Shown here: piece after piece, positions 35,357 to 43,771 of the stretch
Position numbering within the stretch: the stretch's first letter is position 1
How the letters are laid out: each line of letters begins with the position of its first letter
NCBI GenBank assembly: GCA_027452045.1
Contig: DAIDHH010000152.1
Location: forward strand, 1-45,348
DNA: 45,348 nt
Reading direction: 5' to 3'
Source of the DNA: Gammaproteobacteria bacterium
GTDB lineage: Bacteria; Pseudomonadota; Gammaproteobacteria; Steroidobacterales; Steroidobacteraceae
Position numbers and translations under genes: made by a program
The notes under the pieces: generated by a model
Seen by the model: the letters and a program-made list of their open reading frames with translations, nothing else
Databases searched by the model: none
What the model was told of the DNA's origin: nothing

Positions 35357-36120
35357 CGCCGGCCCTGCACGCCGACATCCGCGACAAGCGCTATGCACGC
35401 GCGCGCGGAGCGCAATCGCACATCGCCCTCGCAGGCCTTTCGCTCGAGATCGCGGCCGGGGAGCTCGTTGCCCTGGTCGGACCCTCCGGCTGCGGCAAGA
35501 CGACGTTTCTCAACATCGTGGCCGGGCTCGACCGCGATTATGTCGGGGAAGTGAGGCTGGCGGCGCGCCCGGACGGGTGCCCGGCGAGGGTGGGCTACGT
35601 CTTTCAGGAGCCGCGGCTGCTCCCGTGGCGCACGGTGCACGAGAACATCGCGCTGGTGCTCCCACCGGATCGTGCCGATGCCATCGTCAGGGACATGCTG
35701 ACGGCGGTCGGTCTCGCCGGGGCGCACGACCTCTATCCGCCACAGCTCTCGGTCGGAATGAGCCGCAGGGTGGCGATCGCGCGCGCCTTTGCCATCGAGC
35801 CGGACCTGCTGCTCATGGACGAGCCCTTCGTGTCGCTCGATCACGATACGGTGGAACAGTTGCGCGAGCTGCTGCTCAAGCTGTGGCGCGCCCGGCCCAC
35901 GACCGTGTTGTTCGTCACACACGACCTGCGTGAGGCGCTCATGCTCGCCGACCGCCTCGTGCTGCTCTCGGCTCCGCCGGCCCACGTGGTGGGCGAGGTT
36001 CCCGTGAGCCTCGCGCGCAGCCGCCGCCACAGCGGCCCCGAGATCGAGCTGCTGCGCGATGAGGTCCTGCGCCAACATCGCGAGCTCATCGGCTCCGCCG
36101 CGACCAGCGCGCCGAGGTGA
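35344..36120 (+). CDS. NitT/TauT-type ABC importer ATP-binding protein
   Basis: The 258-residue ATPase has Walker A GPSGCGKTT, Q-loop VFQEPRLLPW, Walker B LLLMDEPFVSLD and the H-loop in VTHDLREAL. The signature reads LSVGMSRRVAIARAF rather than LSGGM/LSGGQ, so the third position is Val. I suspect this is a subfamily trait because the surrounding residues are normal. It ends the importer cassette, which faces the minus-strand PQQ genes on both sides. Confidence 0.9.
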   Translation: MAAVTPALHADIRDKRYARARGAQSHIALAGLSLEIAAGELVALVGPSGCGKTTFLNIVAGLDRDYVGEVRLAARPDGCPARVGYVFQEPRLLPWRTVHENIALVLPPDRADAIVRDMLTAVGLAGAHDLYPPQLSVGMSRRVAIARAFAIEPDLLLMDEPFVSLDHDTVEQLRELLLKLWRARPTTVLFVTHDLREALMLADRLVLLSAPPAHVVGEVPVSLARSRRHSGPEIELLRDEVLRQHRELIGSAATSAPR

Positions 36121-36121
36121 G

Positions 36122-36138
36122 CGGCCGGCGCCCGGCCG
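36122..36138. terminator. Short GC hairpin between convergent genes
   Basis: CGGCCGG (36122-36128) pairs with CCGGCCG (36132-36138) around CGC. It lies between the importer ATPase stop (36120) and the beta-propeller stop (36145). There is no T-run, so termination is uncertain. Confidence 0.3.
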
Positions 36139-36144
36139 GGCGGC

Positions 36145-37134
36145 TTACGGGATGACCGCGATCCCCCAGGGCAGACGGCCGACGGGCACGGACCTCACCG
36201 CCTCCTCGGAGGACACATCGATGATCGTCACGTCATTGGTGAGGCCGTTGACGACGAAGAGCCTCCTGTGGCCCGGGCTGAAGGCGATCTGCCAGGGCCG
36301 CTGGCCGACCAGGATGTACTTCTCGACTTCGTACGTCTGCGCATCGACGACGGCGACCCGATTGGCGCGGCCGAGCGCCACGAACGCCGTGCGGCCATCG
36401 GGCGTGAAGCGCACGCCTACAGGCCCGATGTACTCCCGGTCCACACCCGGAATGTGGAAATCGATGACGTGCACGATGCGATGGGTGCGCGGGTCTATGA
36501 CCGAGACCGTCCCCCCGACCTCCGAGGAGACCCACAGATAGCGCTGGTTGCGGGTGAATTGCGCGATCCTCGGCCTCGTGTCGACCAGGATGTTGGCCAC
36601 GACCCTCCAGGTCCTGGTATCGATGAAATGGGCCATGCTGGTGGTTTCCGAGACCACCACCACGGTGCGCCCGTGCGCACTCACCGCGAGTCCCTCGGGC
36701 TCGATGCCGACCGGGATCTGCTTGATCCACTTGCCGGTGGCGAAATCGATGACCGTGACCAGCGCGTTGTTCTCGTTGGACACGTACACCCGGTCTCCGG
36801 AGGGGGACATCGCGAGTGTCTCGGGGTCCGGCCCGGTCTCGATCCGGCGCACGACCTTGAGCGTCCGCGCATCGATCACGTCGATATTGCTCGAATCGCC
36901 GTCGCACACCAGCACGTACTTGTGATCCGGGGAGGCGTAGATGCCCCTCGGCCGCTCATCTGTGGGAATCGTCGCGATCTTCTGGTACGTCTGCCCGTTG
37001 AGCACGGTCACCGTGTCATCGATCTCGTTCGAGACGAACAGCTCGCTCGCGCGAGCCTGCGCGGCGAGGGCACACAGAGCGAGGGCGGCCAGGGGCAGCG
37101 CGGCGCGCCGACCCATCATTGTCCAAGATTGCAT
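36145..37134 (-). CDS. YVTN beta-propeller protein, PQQ-dehydrogenase-linked
   Basis: The 329-residue secreted protein has a signal (to about residue 29, cleavage near ARA-SE) followed by six or seven YVTN-type repeats, e.g. ELFVSNEIDDTVTVLNG, YVSNENNALVTVIDF and FVVNGLTNDVTIID. It matches the beta-propeller component found with PQQ-dependent alcohol catabolism. It may bind a periplasmic ligand or metal; its role is not established. It overlaps the upstream binding-protein gene by 19 bp. Confidence 0.9.
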   Translation of the reverse strand: MQSWTMMGRRAALPLAALALCALAAQARASELFVSNEIDDTVTVLNGQTYQKIATIPTDERPRGIYASPDHKYVLVCDGDSSNIDVIDARTLKVVRRIETGPDPETLAMSPSGDRVYVSNENNALVTVIDFATGKWIKQIPVGIEPEGLAVSAHGRTVVVVSETTSMAHFIDTRTWRVVANILVDTRPRIAQFTRNQRYLWVSSEVGGTVSVIDPRTHRIVHVIDFHIPGVDREYIGPVGVRFTPDGRTAFVALGRANRVAVVDAQTYEVEKYILVGQRPWQIAFSPGHRRLFVVNGLTNDVTIIDVSSEEAVRSVPVGRLPWGIAVIP

Positions 37135-38348
37135 TTCGTCTCCGGCTCATCGAACCCCAGGGTGTCGGTCGTGTACCCCGGATGGAGGAACCCGTGCTGC
37201 GGGGACATGGAAACGGTCATGAGAGGCGTCGACAGCAGCACCGGCTGGCGCAACTGGTTGTCCCAGGGGCGGAAGGTGAGCCCCTGCCCCTTGTAGCCGG
37301 CGACCAGGAAGCCCTTCGATCTCAGGTACTTTCGCATGGCGAGCGGCGCGGTGAGTCCGGCGCGCATGACGGCGTTGCCGATGATCCTGACGGCAAGCCA
37401 GCCGCCGTAGTCGCGCTCGGTCATGCCGCGATGGGCGTAGAGATCGAACCGCTGCTGCATCTGCAGCGCCGCATATTCCTGGTAGGCCGGGGTCCAGGCG
37501 CTCGCCACGAGCCCCTGCGTCCCCACCACCGGTCGGGCCGCATAGGTGTTGTAGGGGAGGTAGTCGCCGAACAGATCGGTCTCGTCCGCGACGAAGATCA
37601 CATCGTAATCGCCCGACACCTCCGTCGCGAGCGGCATCTGGGTCTGGATCTGCTGATAGCCGGTGTCGCTGCGGCGCGAGCCGGGGTTGTAACTGTAGGT
37701 CCTGTCGGCGACGACCCGGGCCCCGTACCGGGCCGCCGAGCGGCGGATGTCCGCCGCATACACCGCATCCCCGCTGGTCGGCCCCTGGATGATGAACCAG
37801 CGGCTCCAGCGCTTCCACACCAGGTATTGCGCCAGCGCATCGGTGCGCATCGCCTGACTCGGCAGGATGTGAAAGACGTTCGCGCGGCATTGCTGCTGGC
37901 GCAGGCTGTCATCGATCGTCCTCATGTCGAGGATCAAGGCGTTTCTCGCCGCCGGCAGGTCCGCCAGGGTGAGCAGGTCATTCGCCTTCAAGTCCGCGAT
38001 GATGACCCTCGGGCCGCGGGCAAGGAGCCGCCGCGCCGCGGCCGCGAGGTTGCCGCCATCGGGCACGGTGACGACATCGAGCGTGAAATGCCAGCCGATG
38101 AACCTGCCCGCCGTGTTGAGCTCGGAGGTCGCCTCCTCGGACCCGGACAGCCCGAGGTCGGCCGGATGCGTCTCGAGGAGCGAGGGCAGGACTTCCTTGT
38201 TGAAATGGTAGGTCTTGCGCAGGAAAGTGATCGAAAAGGACCGCACCGCCGCGCGCGCCGGCGCCGCCGCCACCAAGGCGAGGCTCACGCCGGCCAGCAC
38301 GGCCAGCGTGAGCAGCCCGATACCGCCTGCTGCGCGTCGCACGGTCAC
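37116..38348 (-). CDS. PQQ-alcohol-dehydrogenase-linked ABC substrate-binding protein
   Basis: The 410-residue protein has a signal (about 1-34, cleavage near ARA-AV) and a leucine-binding-type periplasmic fold, including VIIADLKANDLLTLADLPAA (about 110-130) and VIFVADETDLFGDYLPYNT (about 260-280). It resembles the binding protein of the PQQ-dependent alcohol-dehydrogenase ABC system. The C-terminal KCNLGQ is unusual. It is followed by the YVTN gene and preceded by a cytochrome c gene 7 bases upstream. Confidence 0.87.
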   Translation of the reverse strand: MTVRRAAGGIGLLTLAVLAGVSLALVAAAPARAAVRSFSITFLRKTYHFNKEVLPSLLETHPADLGLSGSEEATSELNTAGRFIGWHFTLDVVTVPDGGNLAAAARRLLARGPRVIIADLKANDLLTLADLPAARNALILDMRTIDDSLRQQQCRANVFHILPSQAMRTDALAQYLVWKRWSRWFIIQGPTSGDAVYAADIRRSAARYGARVVADRTYSYNPGSRRSDTGYQQIQTQMPLATEVSGDYDVIFVADETDLFGDYLPYNTYAARPVVGTQGLVASAWTPAYQEYAALQMQQRFDLYAHRGMTERDYGGWLAVRIIGNAVMRAGLTAPLAMRKYLRSKGFLVAGYKGQGLTFRPWDNQLRQPVLLSTPLMTVSMSPQHGFLHPGYTTDTLGFDEPETKCNLGQ

Positions 38349-38355
38349 GCGCCGC

Positions 38356-38874
38356 TCAGTGGTACTTGTGGTTCGGGGGCCCGTCGTACGCCGATCGGAT
38401 CCAGGCGATGATCTTCCAAAGATCGCTCGACTGTTTGATCACGAGTCCCATCTCGGGCATCGGCCCCACGACGTTCTCCATGGCCTCCCGCTGATAACCC
38501 TTCTGCATGAGCTTCTGCGATCCGAGCGAGATCAGGCGGAACAGCGTGTCATCGCTCCCGCCGTAGATCCACACTCCATTGATGAGCGGCGGGCACATGC
38601 CCCCACCCCCGCCCCCGCCATGGCAGCCGCTGCAGCCGTAGCTCATGAACAGCGCATGCCCCTCCTTGGCCATCTTGGCGTTGCCGTCATATGGGTTGTG
38701 AAGCGATCCCTTGGGCGCCATCGCGACGATCTTGAGCGGCTTCTCCTTGAGCAGCGGCGAGCCCTTGGCGAAGGAGATCTTCGCCGCCGTGGCGGCGTGC
38801 GATGGCGCCGCGATCGAGCACGCGAGTCCAGTCAGCATCAACGTGAAGGCAATTACGCTTGAGAATCGCTTCAT
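38356..38874 (-). CDS. Cytochrome c, quinoprotein electron acceptor (XoxG-like)
   Basis: The 172-residue secreted protein has a signal (to about residue 28) and one haem site, YGCSGCHGG, followed by an unusual glycine run and MCPPLINGVWIYGG. The possible axial Met lies in VVGPMPEMG (about 137-145). Position in the operon after the MxaJ-like gene suggests it receives electrons from the XoxF-like dehydrogenase. Confidence 0.88.
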   Translation of the reverse strand: MKRFSSVIAFTLMLTGLACSIAAPSHAATAAKISFAKGSPLLKEKPLKIVAMAPKGSLHNPYDGNAKMAKEGHALFMSYGCSGCHGGGGGGGMCPPLINGVWIYGGSDDTLFRLISLGSQKLMQKGYQREAMENVVGPMPEMGLVIKQSSDLWKIIAWIRSAYDGPPNHKYH

Positions 38875-38913
38875 CAGTCAACTCCTCCGGATGGTCGGGG
38901 TGAGGGAGTTCGC

Positions 38914-40707
38914 CTATTGGCGGGCCAAGAGCTCGAGCGTGCGGGTGGCGCCGAGATTGTCGTCCTGCACGGCGATGTCGTGCGCCGTCTGGCCCGCCTT
39001 CGATTTCAAGGCAGCATTCGCCCCGGATTGCACCAGCAATCCGATCATGGGCGAATTGTCGCGCGCCGCGGCGATCATGAGCGCGGTGACCCCCTCGGCG
39101 TCGGTCGCGTTCACATCCGCCTTGCGGGCGATCAAGGCGCGGGCGACGTCCATCGGGCCATGATCCTCCATCAGCCGGATCCGGCTGTCCGCCCCCGGCG
39201 GCCGGAAGCTCGCGACCATCATGAGCGGCGTCAGCCGATACCGGCTCACCGGTGTGTTCACGTCCACCCCCGCCTTGACGAGAGCGTAGGCGGCATCGAA
39301 GTGTTCCCCCTGCAGCGCGAGGGAAAGAAGCGTCGAGCCCGGTGGCGCTCCCTTGTCGACACTCGCCCCGTGGGCCAGCAGGAATCCGATGACCGCCGCC
39401 CGGTCGCGCATCACCGCCCCGACGAGCGGCGTCTCGCCTCCGCTGTCGGGCAGATCGACCTTGGCGCCGTGCTCGACGAGCAGCCGCACCATCGCGAGGC
39501 AACCGGAGCGGGCCGCGGTCATGAGCGGCGAGGTGCCGAGGTTGTTCAGTTGGTTGACGTTCGCGCCCTTGCCGATGAGATAGGCGGCGCGCGAGACATC
39601 GTTCGCGAGCACGGCGTCGTAGAGTTCCTTGTCGGGGCTCGAGCCCTCGGCCAGCCACTTGTCGAGCTCGGCCCGGGACACCGTCCAGTGCGTCGGCTGC
39701 GTGCCATCGTCGCTCGATGACACGTGCACCATGTAGCTGCCATGGGCCGGCAGATCGCCCGCCACCAGGCAGTCGGCGCACTCGACGAGCGGCACGCCGT
39801 ATTGCCTCAGAATGGCCTCGATCCGCGCCCGGTTCGCCCTGAGGGCGTTGTCGAGCGCGTACCTCAACACCACCTCCCGCGGCTGCACGCCGATCCCCAG
39901 GCTGAATTCCATCGGCACCGTATCGTCCATGAGGTTGGTGGGCTGAAGCGTGAGGGGCTCCCCCTTCATGGTCTTCAGCCACCCCGCCATCGGGCCCCAT
40001 GCGCCGACCACATCGAGCCGGCCGTCGGCCACCTCCTGCACCTGGCGCCAGGGCTGATGCGCCGGATTCCACGCCGTGTCGCTCCTCACCGGCCAAACCT
40101 TCACGTGCGCGAAGACGCCATGATTCTCGAGCGCCTGACGCACCGCCGAAATCTGGAACACGCCCACCCTCAGGGTCTTCAGGCGCGGGTCGCTCAGGCT
40201 CTTGATCGCCAGATGCTCATCGTTGCGCCACACGAGCACATAGGTCGTGCGGTAGATCGGCATGGTCGGCAGGATCCCGGCGGCGTGCACCGGCATGTCC
40301 ATCAGCAGATCGCACTCGTCGCTCGATCCGAACGCCTCGCCCACGATGTTGCCCGTGTAGGCGCGCCAGTAGTATCTGAGCCTCGCGCCCATCGACTTGG
40401 CGAGCACCTCGAGAATCTTGTTCTCGTATCCCTGCCGCTTGCGGTCCGAGAGCGGCATGTTGCCCGGATCGGCGCAGACGCGCAGCACGCGAAAGTGCGC
40501 GCTGAGCGCAGCCTGCCTCGCCGCGTCCTTCTCCGCCTGATCGAGCTGGTTGAAATCCTTGCCGGCCCAGGGTCCCTCGAGACCGGCGGAGCCGGCCGCC
40601 GCACCGGTCGTGGTTGTATCAGCGAATGCGGGCGGGAGAAAAATGGCGGTGGCCAACAGCAGGGTCACCGACAGCGCGCAGCGGCCAAATCTCGGCAATG
40701 CAGACAT
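38914..40707 (-). CDS. MxaJ/XoxJ-like binding protein fused to ankyrin repeats
   Basis: The 597-residue protein has a signal (about 1-29) and a family 3 solute-binding-like domain of the quinoprotein-associated MxaJ/XoxJ type (about 70-310). Typical elements are LRVCADPGNMPLSDRKRQGYENKI (split over residues 74-98), DLLMDMPVHAAGI and RVGVFQISAVRQAL. From about residue 360 to 590 it carries six ankyrin repeats, e.g. GTSPLMTAARSGCLAMVRLL and GVTALMIAAARDNSPMIGLL. Stand-alone MxaJ/XoxJ proteins have about 260-300 residues and help activate the dehydrogenase. The ankyrin part could scaffold the dehydrogenase, cytochrome or binding protein in the periplasm; that is inference. Confidence 0.88.
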   Translation of the reverse strand: MSALPRFGRCALSVTLLLATAIFLPPAFADTTTTGAAAGSAGLEGPWAGKDFNQLDQAEKDAARQAALSAHFRVLRVCADPGNMPLSDRKRQGYENKILEVLAKSMGARLRYYWRAYTGNIVGEAFGSSDECDLLMDMPVHAAGILPTMPIYRTTYVLVWRNDEHLAIKSLSDPRLKTLRVGVFQISAVRQALENHGVFAHVKVWPVRSDTAWNPAHQPWRQVQEVADGRLDVVGAWGPMAGWLKTMKGEPLTLQPTNLMDDTVPMEFSLGIGVQPREVVLRYALDNALRANRARIEAILRQYGVPLVECADCLVAGDLPAHGSYMVHVSSSDDGTQPTHWTVSRAELDKWLAEGSSPDKELYDAVLANDVSRAAYLIGKGANVNQLNNLGTSPLMTAARSGCLAMVRLLVEHGAKVDLPDSGGETPLVGAVMRDRAAVIGFLLAHGASVDKGAPPGSTLLSLALQGEHFDAAYALVKAGVDVNTPVSRYRLTPLMMVASFRPPGADSRIRLMEDHGPMDVARALIARKADVNATDAEGVTALMIAAARDNSPMIGLLVQSGANAALKSKAGQTAHDIAVQDDNLGATRTLELLARQ

Positions 40708-40780
40708 CGCGTTTCCCGTCGAAGACGATCATCGGGTTCCCGCCCATCTCCGCTCTGGCATCGCGGTGTCCGGGAGGCAC

Positions 40781-40815
40781 GGCACCCCCGCGGCGTCCGC
40801 CGCCGCGGGGGTGCC
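40781..40815. repeat. Perfect 15-bp hairpin between XoxF-like and MxaJ-like genes
   Basis: GGCACCCCCGCGGCG (40781-40795) pairs exactly with CGCCGCGGGGGTGCC (40801-40815) around a 5-nt loop. It sits in the 134-base gap after the dehydrogenase stop. There is no T-run on the minus-strand transcript, so an mRNA-processing or 3'-protecting hairpin giving unequal expression is as likely as a terminator. Confidence 0.6.
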
Positions 40816-40841
40816 TCACTTTCAGTCTATCAGATCAGCCG

Positions 40842-42764
40842 CTAGTACAGCCGGAAGGTATACAAGGTGCCACCCTGAGGAATGAGGTTCAGGTGCGTCG
40901 CCTTGGCCATTGCCGTCGCGCCGATCGCGCCGTACTTGTCGTTCAGATCGAGGCCCGCCGTGACGGGCAACCCGATCCAACCACCGATGCCGGCGAAGAT
41001 CGACACGTACTGGTGCCCGCCGACCTGCCAGGTGATCGGATTGCCGATGATGCCCGAGCCGAGCTTGCGCTCCCAGAGGATCTTGCCCGTCTTGGCATCC
41101 ACGGCGCGGAAGTTGCCACCGAGGTCGCCGTAGAACACGAGACCCCCGTTGGTGTTCAGCGTTCCGCCCCAGTTCGGGTACTTGTCCGGGATGTTCCACA
41201 GCGTCTTGCCGGTCACCACGTTGAACGCCTTCAACCGCCCGGCGACACCCGGCTTGTGCTCGTACATGTAGACGTTGGCGAACACGTAAACCAGGCCCTG
41301 CTGCAGATCGGTACGCGTCTGCGGCGTATCCTGCATGCACCAGTTGTTGGTCGGGACGAAGAACACCTGGGGATCCGCCGGATTGACCGACGCGGGCTGC
41401 TGATCCTTGCCACCCATCGCCGACGGACAGGCCTGGGCCATCTGATTGACCAGGAGCGGCGAGTGCGCGTACACCTTCACCGGGCGGCCCGTGTGGAGGT
41501 TTACCTTCTCCGCCCAGTTCACGTACACGAACTTGTGGGCTTCGAGCAGCGTGCCGGTCTGCCGGTTCCAGACATAGGCGAAGCCGTTGCGGTCGAACTG
41601 CACGAGCGTCGGCTGCATCTTGCCGTCGACCTTCATGTCGACCAGGATAGGCTCATTGACGCCGTCATAGTCCCACTGGTCGAACGGGGTCATTTGCATG
41701 GCCCAGACCACTTTGCCCGTCTCGACGTTGCGGGCGAACATGGTCATCGACCACTTGTTGTCCCACTTGCCGTCGTTGCAGGACGCCTGGGTGGGGGGCT
41801 TGGCGCCGCAGCGATACGCGGGGCTCCACAGACCCGGATTGCCCGACCCGTAGTAGACGAGCTTCAGCTTCGGGTCGTAGCTGTACCAGGCCCAGGCCGC
41901 TCCGCCACCGCGCTTCCACTCGTCCCCGGGATAGGTGAGGCCGGTGTCGTGGCCATAGGTGCCGTATTGCGGGTTCCACTTGTTGGTGGCCGGGGTGATG
42001 CCCACCTGTGCATCGGTCCCGTTGTCCCAGTACTGCCATACCAGCTTGCCGGTCCCGAGGTCGTAGGCCTGCACCTCGCCGCGGGCCGCGAATTCATCAC
42101 CGCCGAAGCCGACGATCACCTTGCCGTCGGCGATCAACGGGGCATTGGTCACGGTCTGGCCCTTGTCCGGATAGGCGTGCTTGACCTCCCAGTCCACCCG
42201 GCCGGTCCGCGCATCCAACGCGATGAGATAGCCATCGAGGGTATTGAAGAGGACCTTGCCCTCGGCATAGTTCAGACCGCGGTTGACGGTGTCGCAGCAG
42301 GCGCGCGGCACGGCCGACAGGTCGCGGCCCGTCTTCTTCACGTAGTTCCAGACTTCCACCGGATGATCCGGATTCGACAGGTTCAGCGCCTGCACGATGT
42401 TCGGCCAGCCGCTCACGAAGTACATCATCGGCGTACCGCCGACATCCACCACGATCGGCTGGCCTTCCTGGCCGCGCAGCGTGCCGAGCGACTGCGCCCA
42501 GGCCATCCCCAGGTGACTCACGTTCCGGGTGTTGATCTGCGACAGATCGCTGTGCCGATCGAGCGCGAAGTTCTGGCCCATCGCCGGCCACAGATCCGCA
42601 TTTGCGCTGGCGCTCGTGATCTCGGCGTCCGTGCCGTCCTGCGCGTACGCGGCGCTCGGGAGGAACAGCAGGCCAACGGCGAGCAGTGAGGCGGCGCTGG
42701 TGAGCAACCATCGCCAGTGCCGCCGTTGCGCCCGCCTTGGCGTGCGATCAGTTAGGGTATACAC
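40842..42764 (-). CDS. XoxF-like PQQ-dependent alcohol dehydrogenase, lanthanide type
   Basis: The product is about 640 residues from GTG 42764, chosen because GAGGAG lies 9 bases upstream; TTG 42794 would add 10 residues. The basic N-terminus and hydrophobic stretch form a signal ending near AAYAQ (residue 41). The propeller domain has the adjacent Cys pair 156-157 (RACCDTVNRG), Glu 224, Asn 309 (GSGNPGLW) and the active-site FDQWDYDGVN with Asp 365 and Asp 367. Asp 367 predicts lanthanide use. It is larger than typical XoxF (about 600), with an insert near 260-285. It heads the operon with the MxaJ-like, cytochrome, binding-protein and propeller genes, and probably oxidises methanol or other alcohols in the periplasm. 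Confidence 0.92.
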   Translation of the reverse strand: MYTLTDRTPRRAQRRHWRWLLTSAASLLAVGLLFLPSAAYAQDGTDAEITSASANADLWPAMGQNFALDRHSDLSQINTRNVSHLGMAWAQSLGTLRGQEGQPIVVDVGGTPMMYFVSGWPNIVQALNLSNPDHPVEVWNYVKKTGRDLSAVPRACCDTVNRGLNYAEGKVLFNTLDGYLIALDARTGRVDWEVKHAYPDKGQTVTNAPLIADGKVIVGFGGDEFAARGEVQAYDLGTGKLVWQYWDNGTDAQVGITPATNKWNPQYGTYGHDTGLTYPGDEWKRGGGAAWAWYSYDPKLKLVYYGSGNPGLWSPAYRCGAKPPTQASCNDGKWDNKWSMTMFARNVETGKVVWAMQMTPFDQWDYDGVNEPILVDMKVDGKMQPTLVQFDRNGFAYVWNRQTGTLLEAHKFVYVNWAEKVNLHTGRPVKVYAHSPLLVNQMAQACPSAMGGKDQQPASVNPADPQVFFVPTNNWCMQDTPQTRTDLQQGLVYVFANVYMYEHKPGVAGRLKAFNVVTGKTLWNIPDKYPNWGGTLNTNGGLVFYGDLGGNFRAVDAKTGKILWERKLGSGIIGNPITWQVGGHQYVSIFAGIGGWIGLPVTAGLDLNDKYGAIGATAMAKATHLNLIPQGGTLYTFRLY

Positions 42765-43169
42765 GGTTTGGTTCTCCTCGTTCGGTTTGTGCAAGTGATT
42801 CGGGCCGGTTCGGTCCTCGCCTGGAAGTCGGTCCGCGTGGCGGGCCGGTTTGCGCGCGCCGGCTCATCCGGCGCCCAGTCGCTCATCGGACCCGCCCCCC
42901 GGTGGAGCCGGGCTGTCTTGGACTTGGTCTTCGTCTTATGAATTGAAGTCCCCCTCTGTTGCCCACCCATGACATCGCCCCACACGTCACGCCTCGTACT
43001 CGAGGCCCGGGCGACCGGTACGTCTCCCGCCGTACTCCTCGGCCGAATGCCAACTCGATGTATCCCTACTATGCGCGCCCAACCCCCTGCGGCATAGTCT
43101 GGCCGCTCCAACCCCGGGTGCCTTCGAGCGGATTGACCTGATTCCGGCACACACCTGTCCCGTTATCGT
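42765..43169. other. Leader and promoter region of the XoxF-like operon
   Basis: About 405 bases between the gfa stop and the dehydrogenase start. It contains the hairpin GCGCCGG/CCGGCGC (42856-42874), which would fall in the dehydrogenase leader, and a small palindrome GCCTCG/CGAGGC (42991-43006). A minus-strand open frame across 42752-43150 has no protein-like features. A TGTCCCG half-site at 43156-43162 resembles part of the dyad at 44998. No promoter could be placed firmly. Confidence 0.5.
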
Positions 43170-43742
43170 TCACGCCGAGAGCACGCCCTTCTGCTTCGCG
43201 GTGTGGGTGGCGATCGCATCCATCAGAGCGGGCGAGAGGCAGTCGTAAGGCTCGAGTTTGAGTTCCTTCAGGCGCGCCCGCACCTCGCCCATCCTCGCCG
43301 GCGGGAACCCGGACTCGATGATGGAGGAGACGAAGGCGGCGAACTCCGGGTGTGCCCAGCCCTGCTCCTTGAAGAGCTCCGGGTGCACGAAATCGAAGCC
43401 GTAGAAGGGGTGGTCCTTCTTCTCGATCCTGCCGTACAGGTGCACGCCGCAGCCGGTGCAGGCGTAGCGCTGGATCACGGCGCTCTCATCGACGATCTTC
43501 AGCTTCTGCGCATTGGCGGTCACTTTGAGCTTGTCCCTGCCGATGACGGCCACGAGCGAGAACAGCGCCCCGGAGGGCTTCCAGCACTTGGTGCAGCCGC
43601 AGGCATGGTCGAAGGCGACGTTCGCCCCGAGGCTCACCGTCACCGGCTGGGAGGCGCACTTGCAGCTCAATGTGCCGCCCGCGAACGAGGCGTTGCCGGG
43701 CTTCACGCCGTGATCGACCAACGGATGAATCGAGATAGCCAT
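43170..43742 (-). CDS. gfa: S-(hydroxymethyl)glutathione synthase (Gfa)
   Basis: The 190-residue protein is a full-length Gfa/CENP-V-type zinc protein. Zinc ligands are visible in [16 protein letters not shown] and [12 protein letters not shown]. It starts at ATG 43742 with AGAGGA upstream. Gfa is associated with condensing formaldehyde with glutathione, feeding the class III dehydrogenase upstream (gap 29 bases). This fits detoxification of formaldehyde made by the quinoprotein dehydrogenases. Confidence 0.94.
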   Translation of the reverse strand: MAISIHPLVDHGVKPGNASFAGGTLSCKCASQPVTVSLGANVAFDHACGCTKCWKPSGALFSLVAVIGRDKLKVTANAQKLKIVDESAVIQRYACTGCGVHLYGRIEKKDHPFYGFDFVHPELFKEQGWAHPEFAAFVSSIIESGFPPARMGEVRARLKELKLEPYDCLSPALMDAIATHTAKQKGVLSA

Positions 43743-43771
43743 GGTGTTTCCTCTTCTGGTAGATGCAGCGC

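Noticed and set aside
33389-35398. Minus-strand open frame of 669 codons opposite the importer genes
   Set aside because: It is antisense to a clear binding protein and permease, and its composition is typical of antisense frames.
40614-42689. Plus-strand open frame of 691 codons opposite the XoxF-like gene
   Set aside because: The quinoprotein on the other strand is beyond doubt; this frame lacks motifs.
42752-43150. Minus-strand open frame of 132 codons before the XoxF-like gene
   Set aside because: It has no signal, domain or ribosome binding site, is basic and low in hydrophobic residues, and lies in the likely promoter/leader region.
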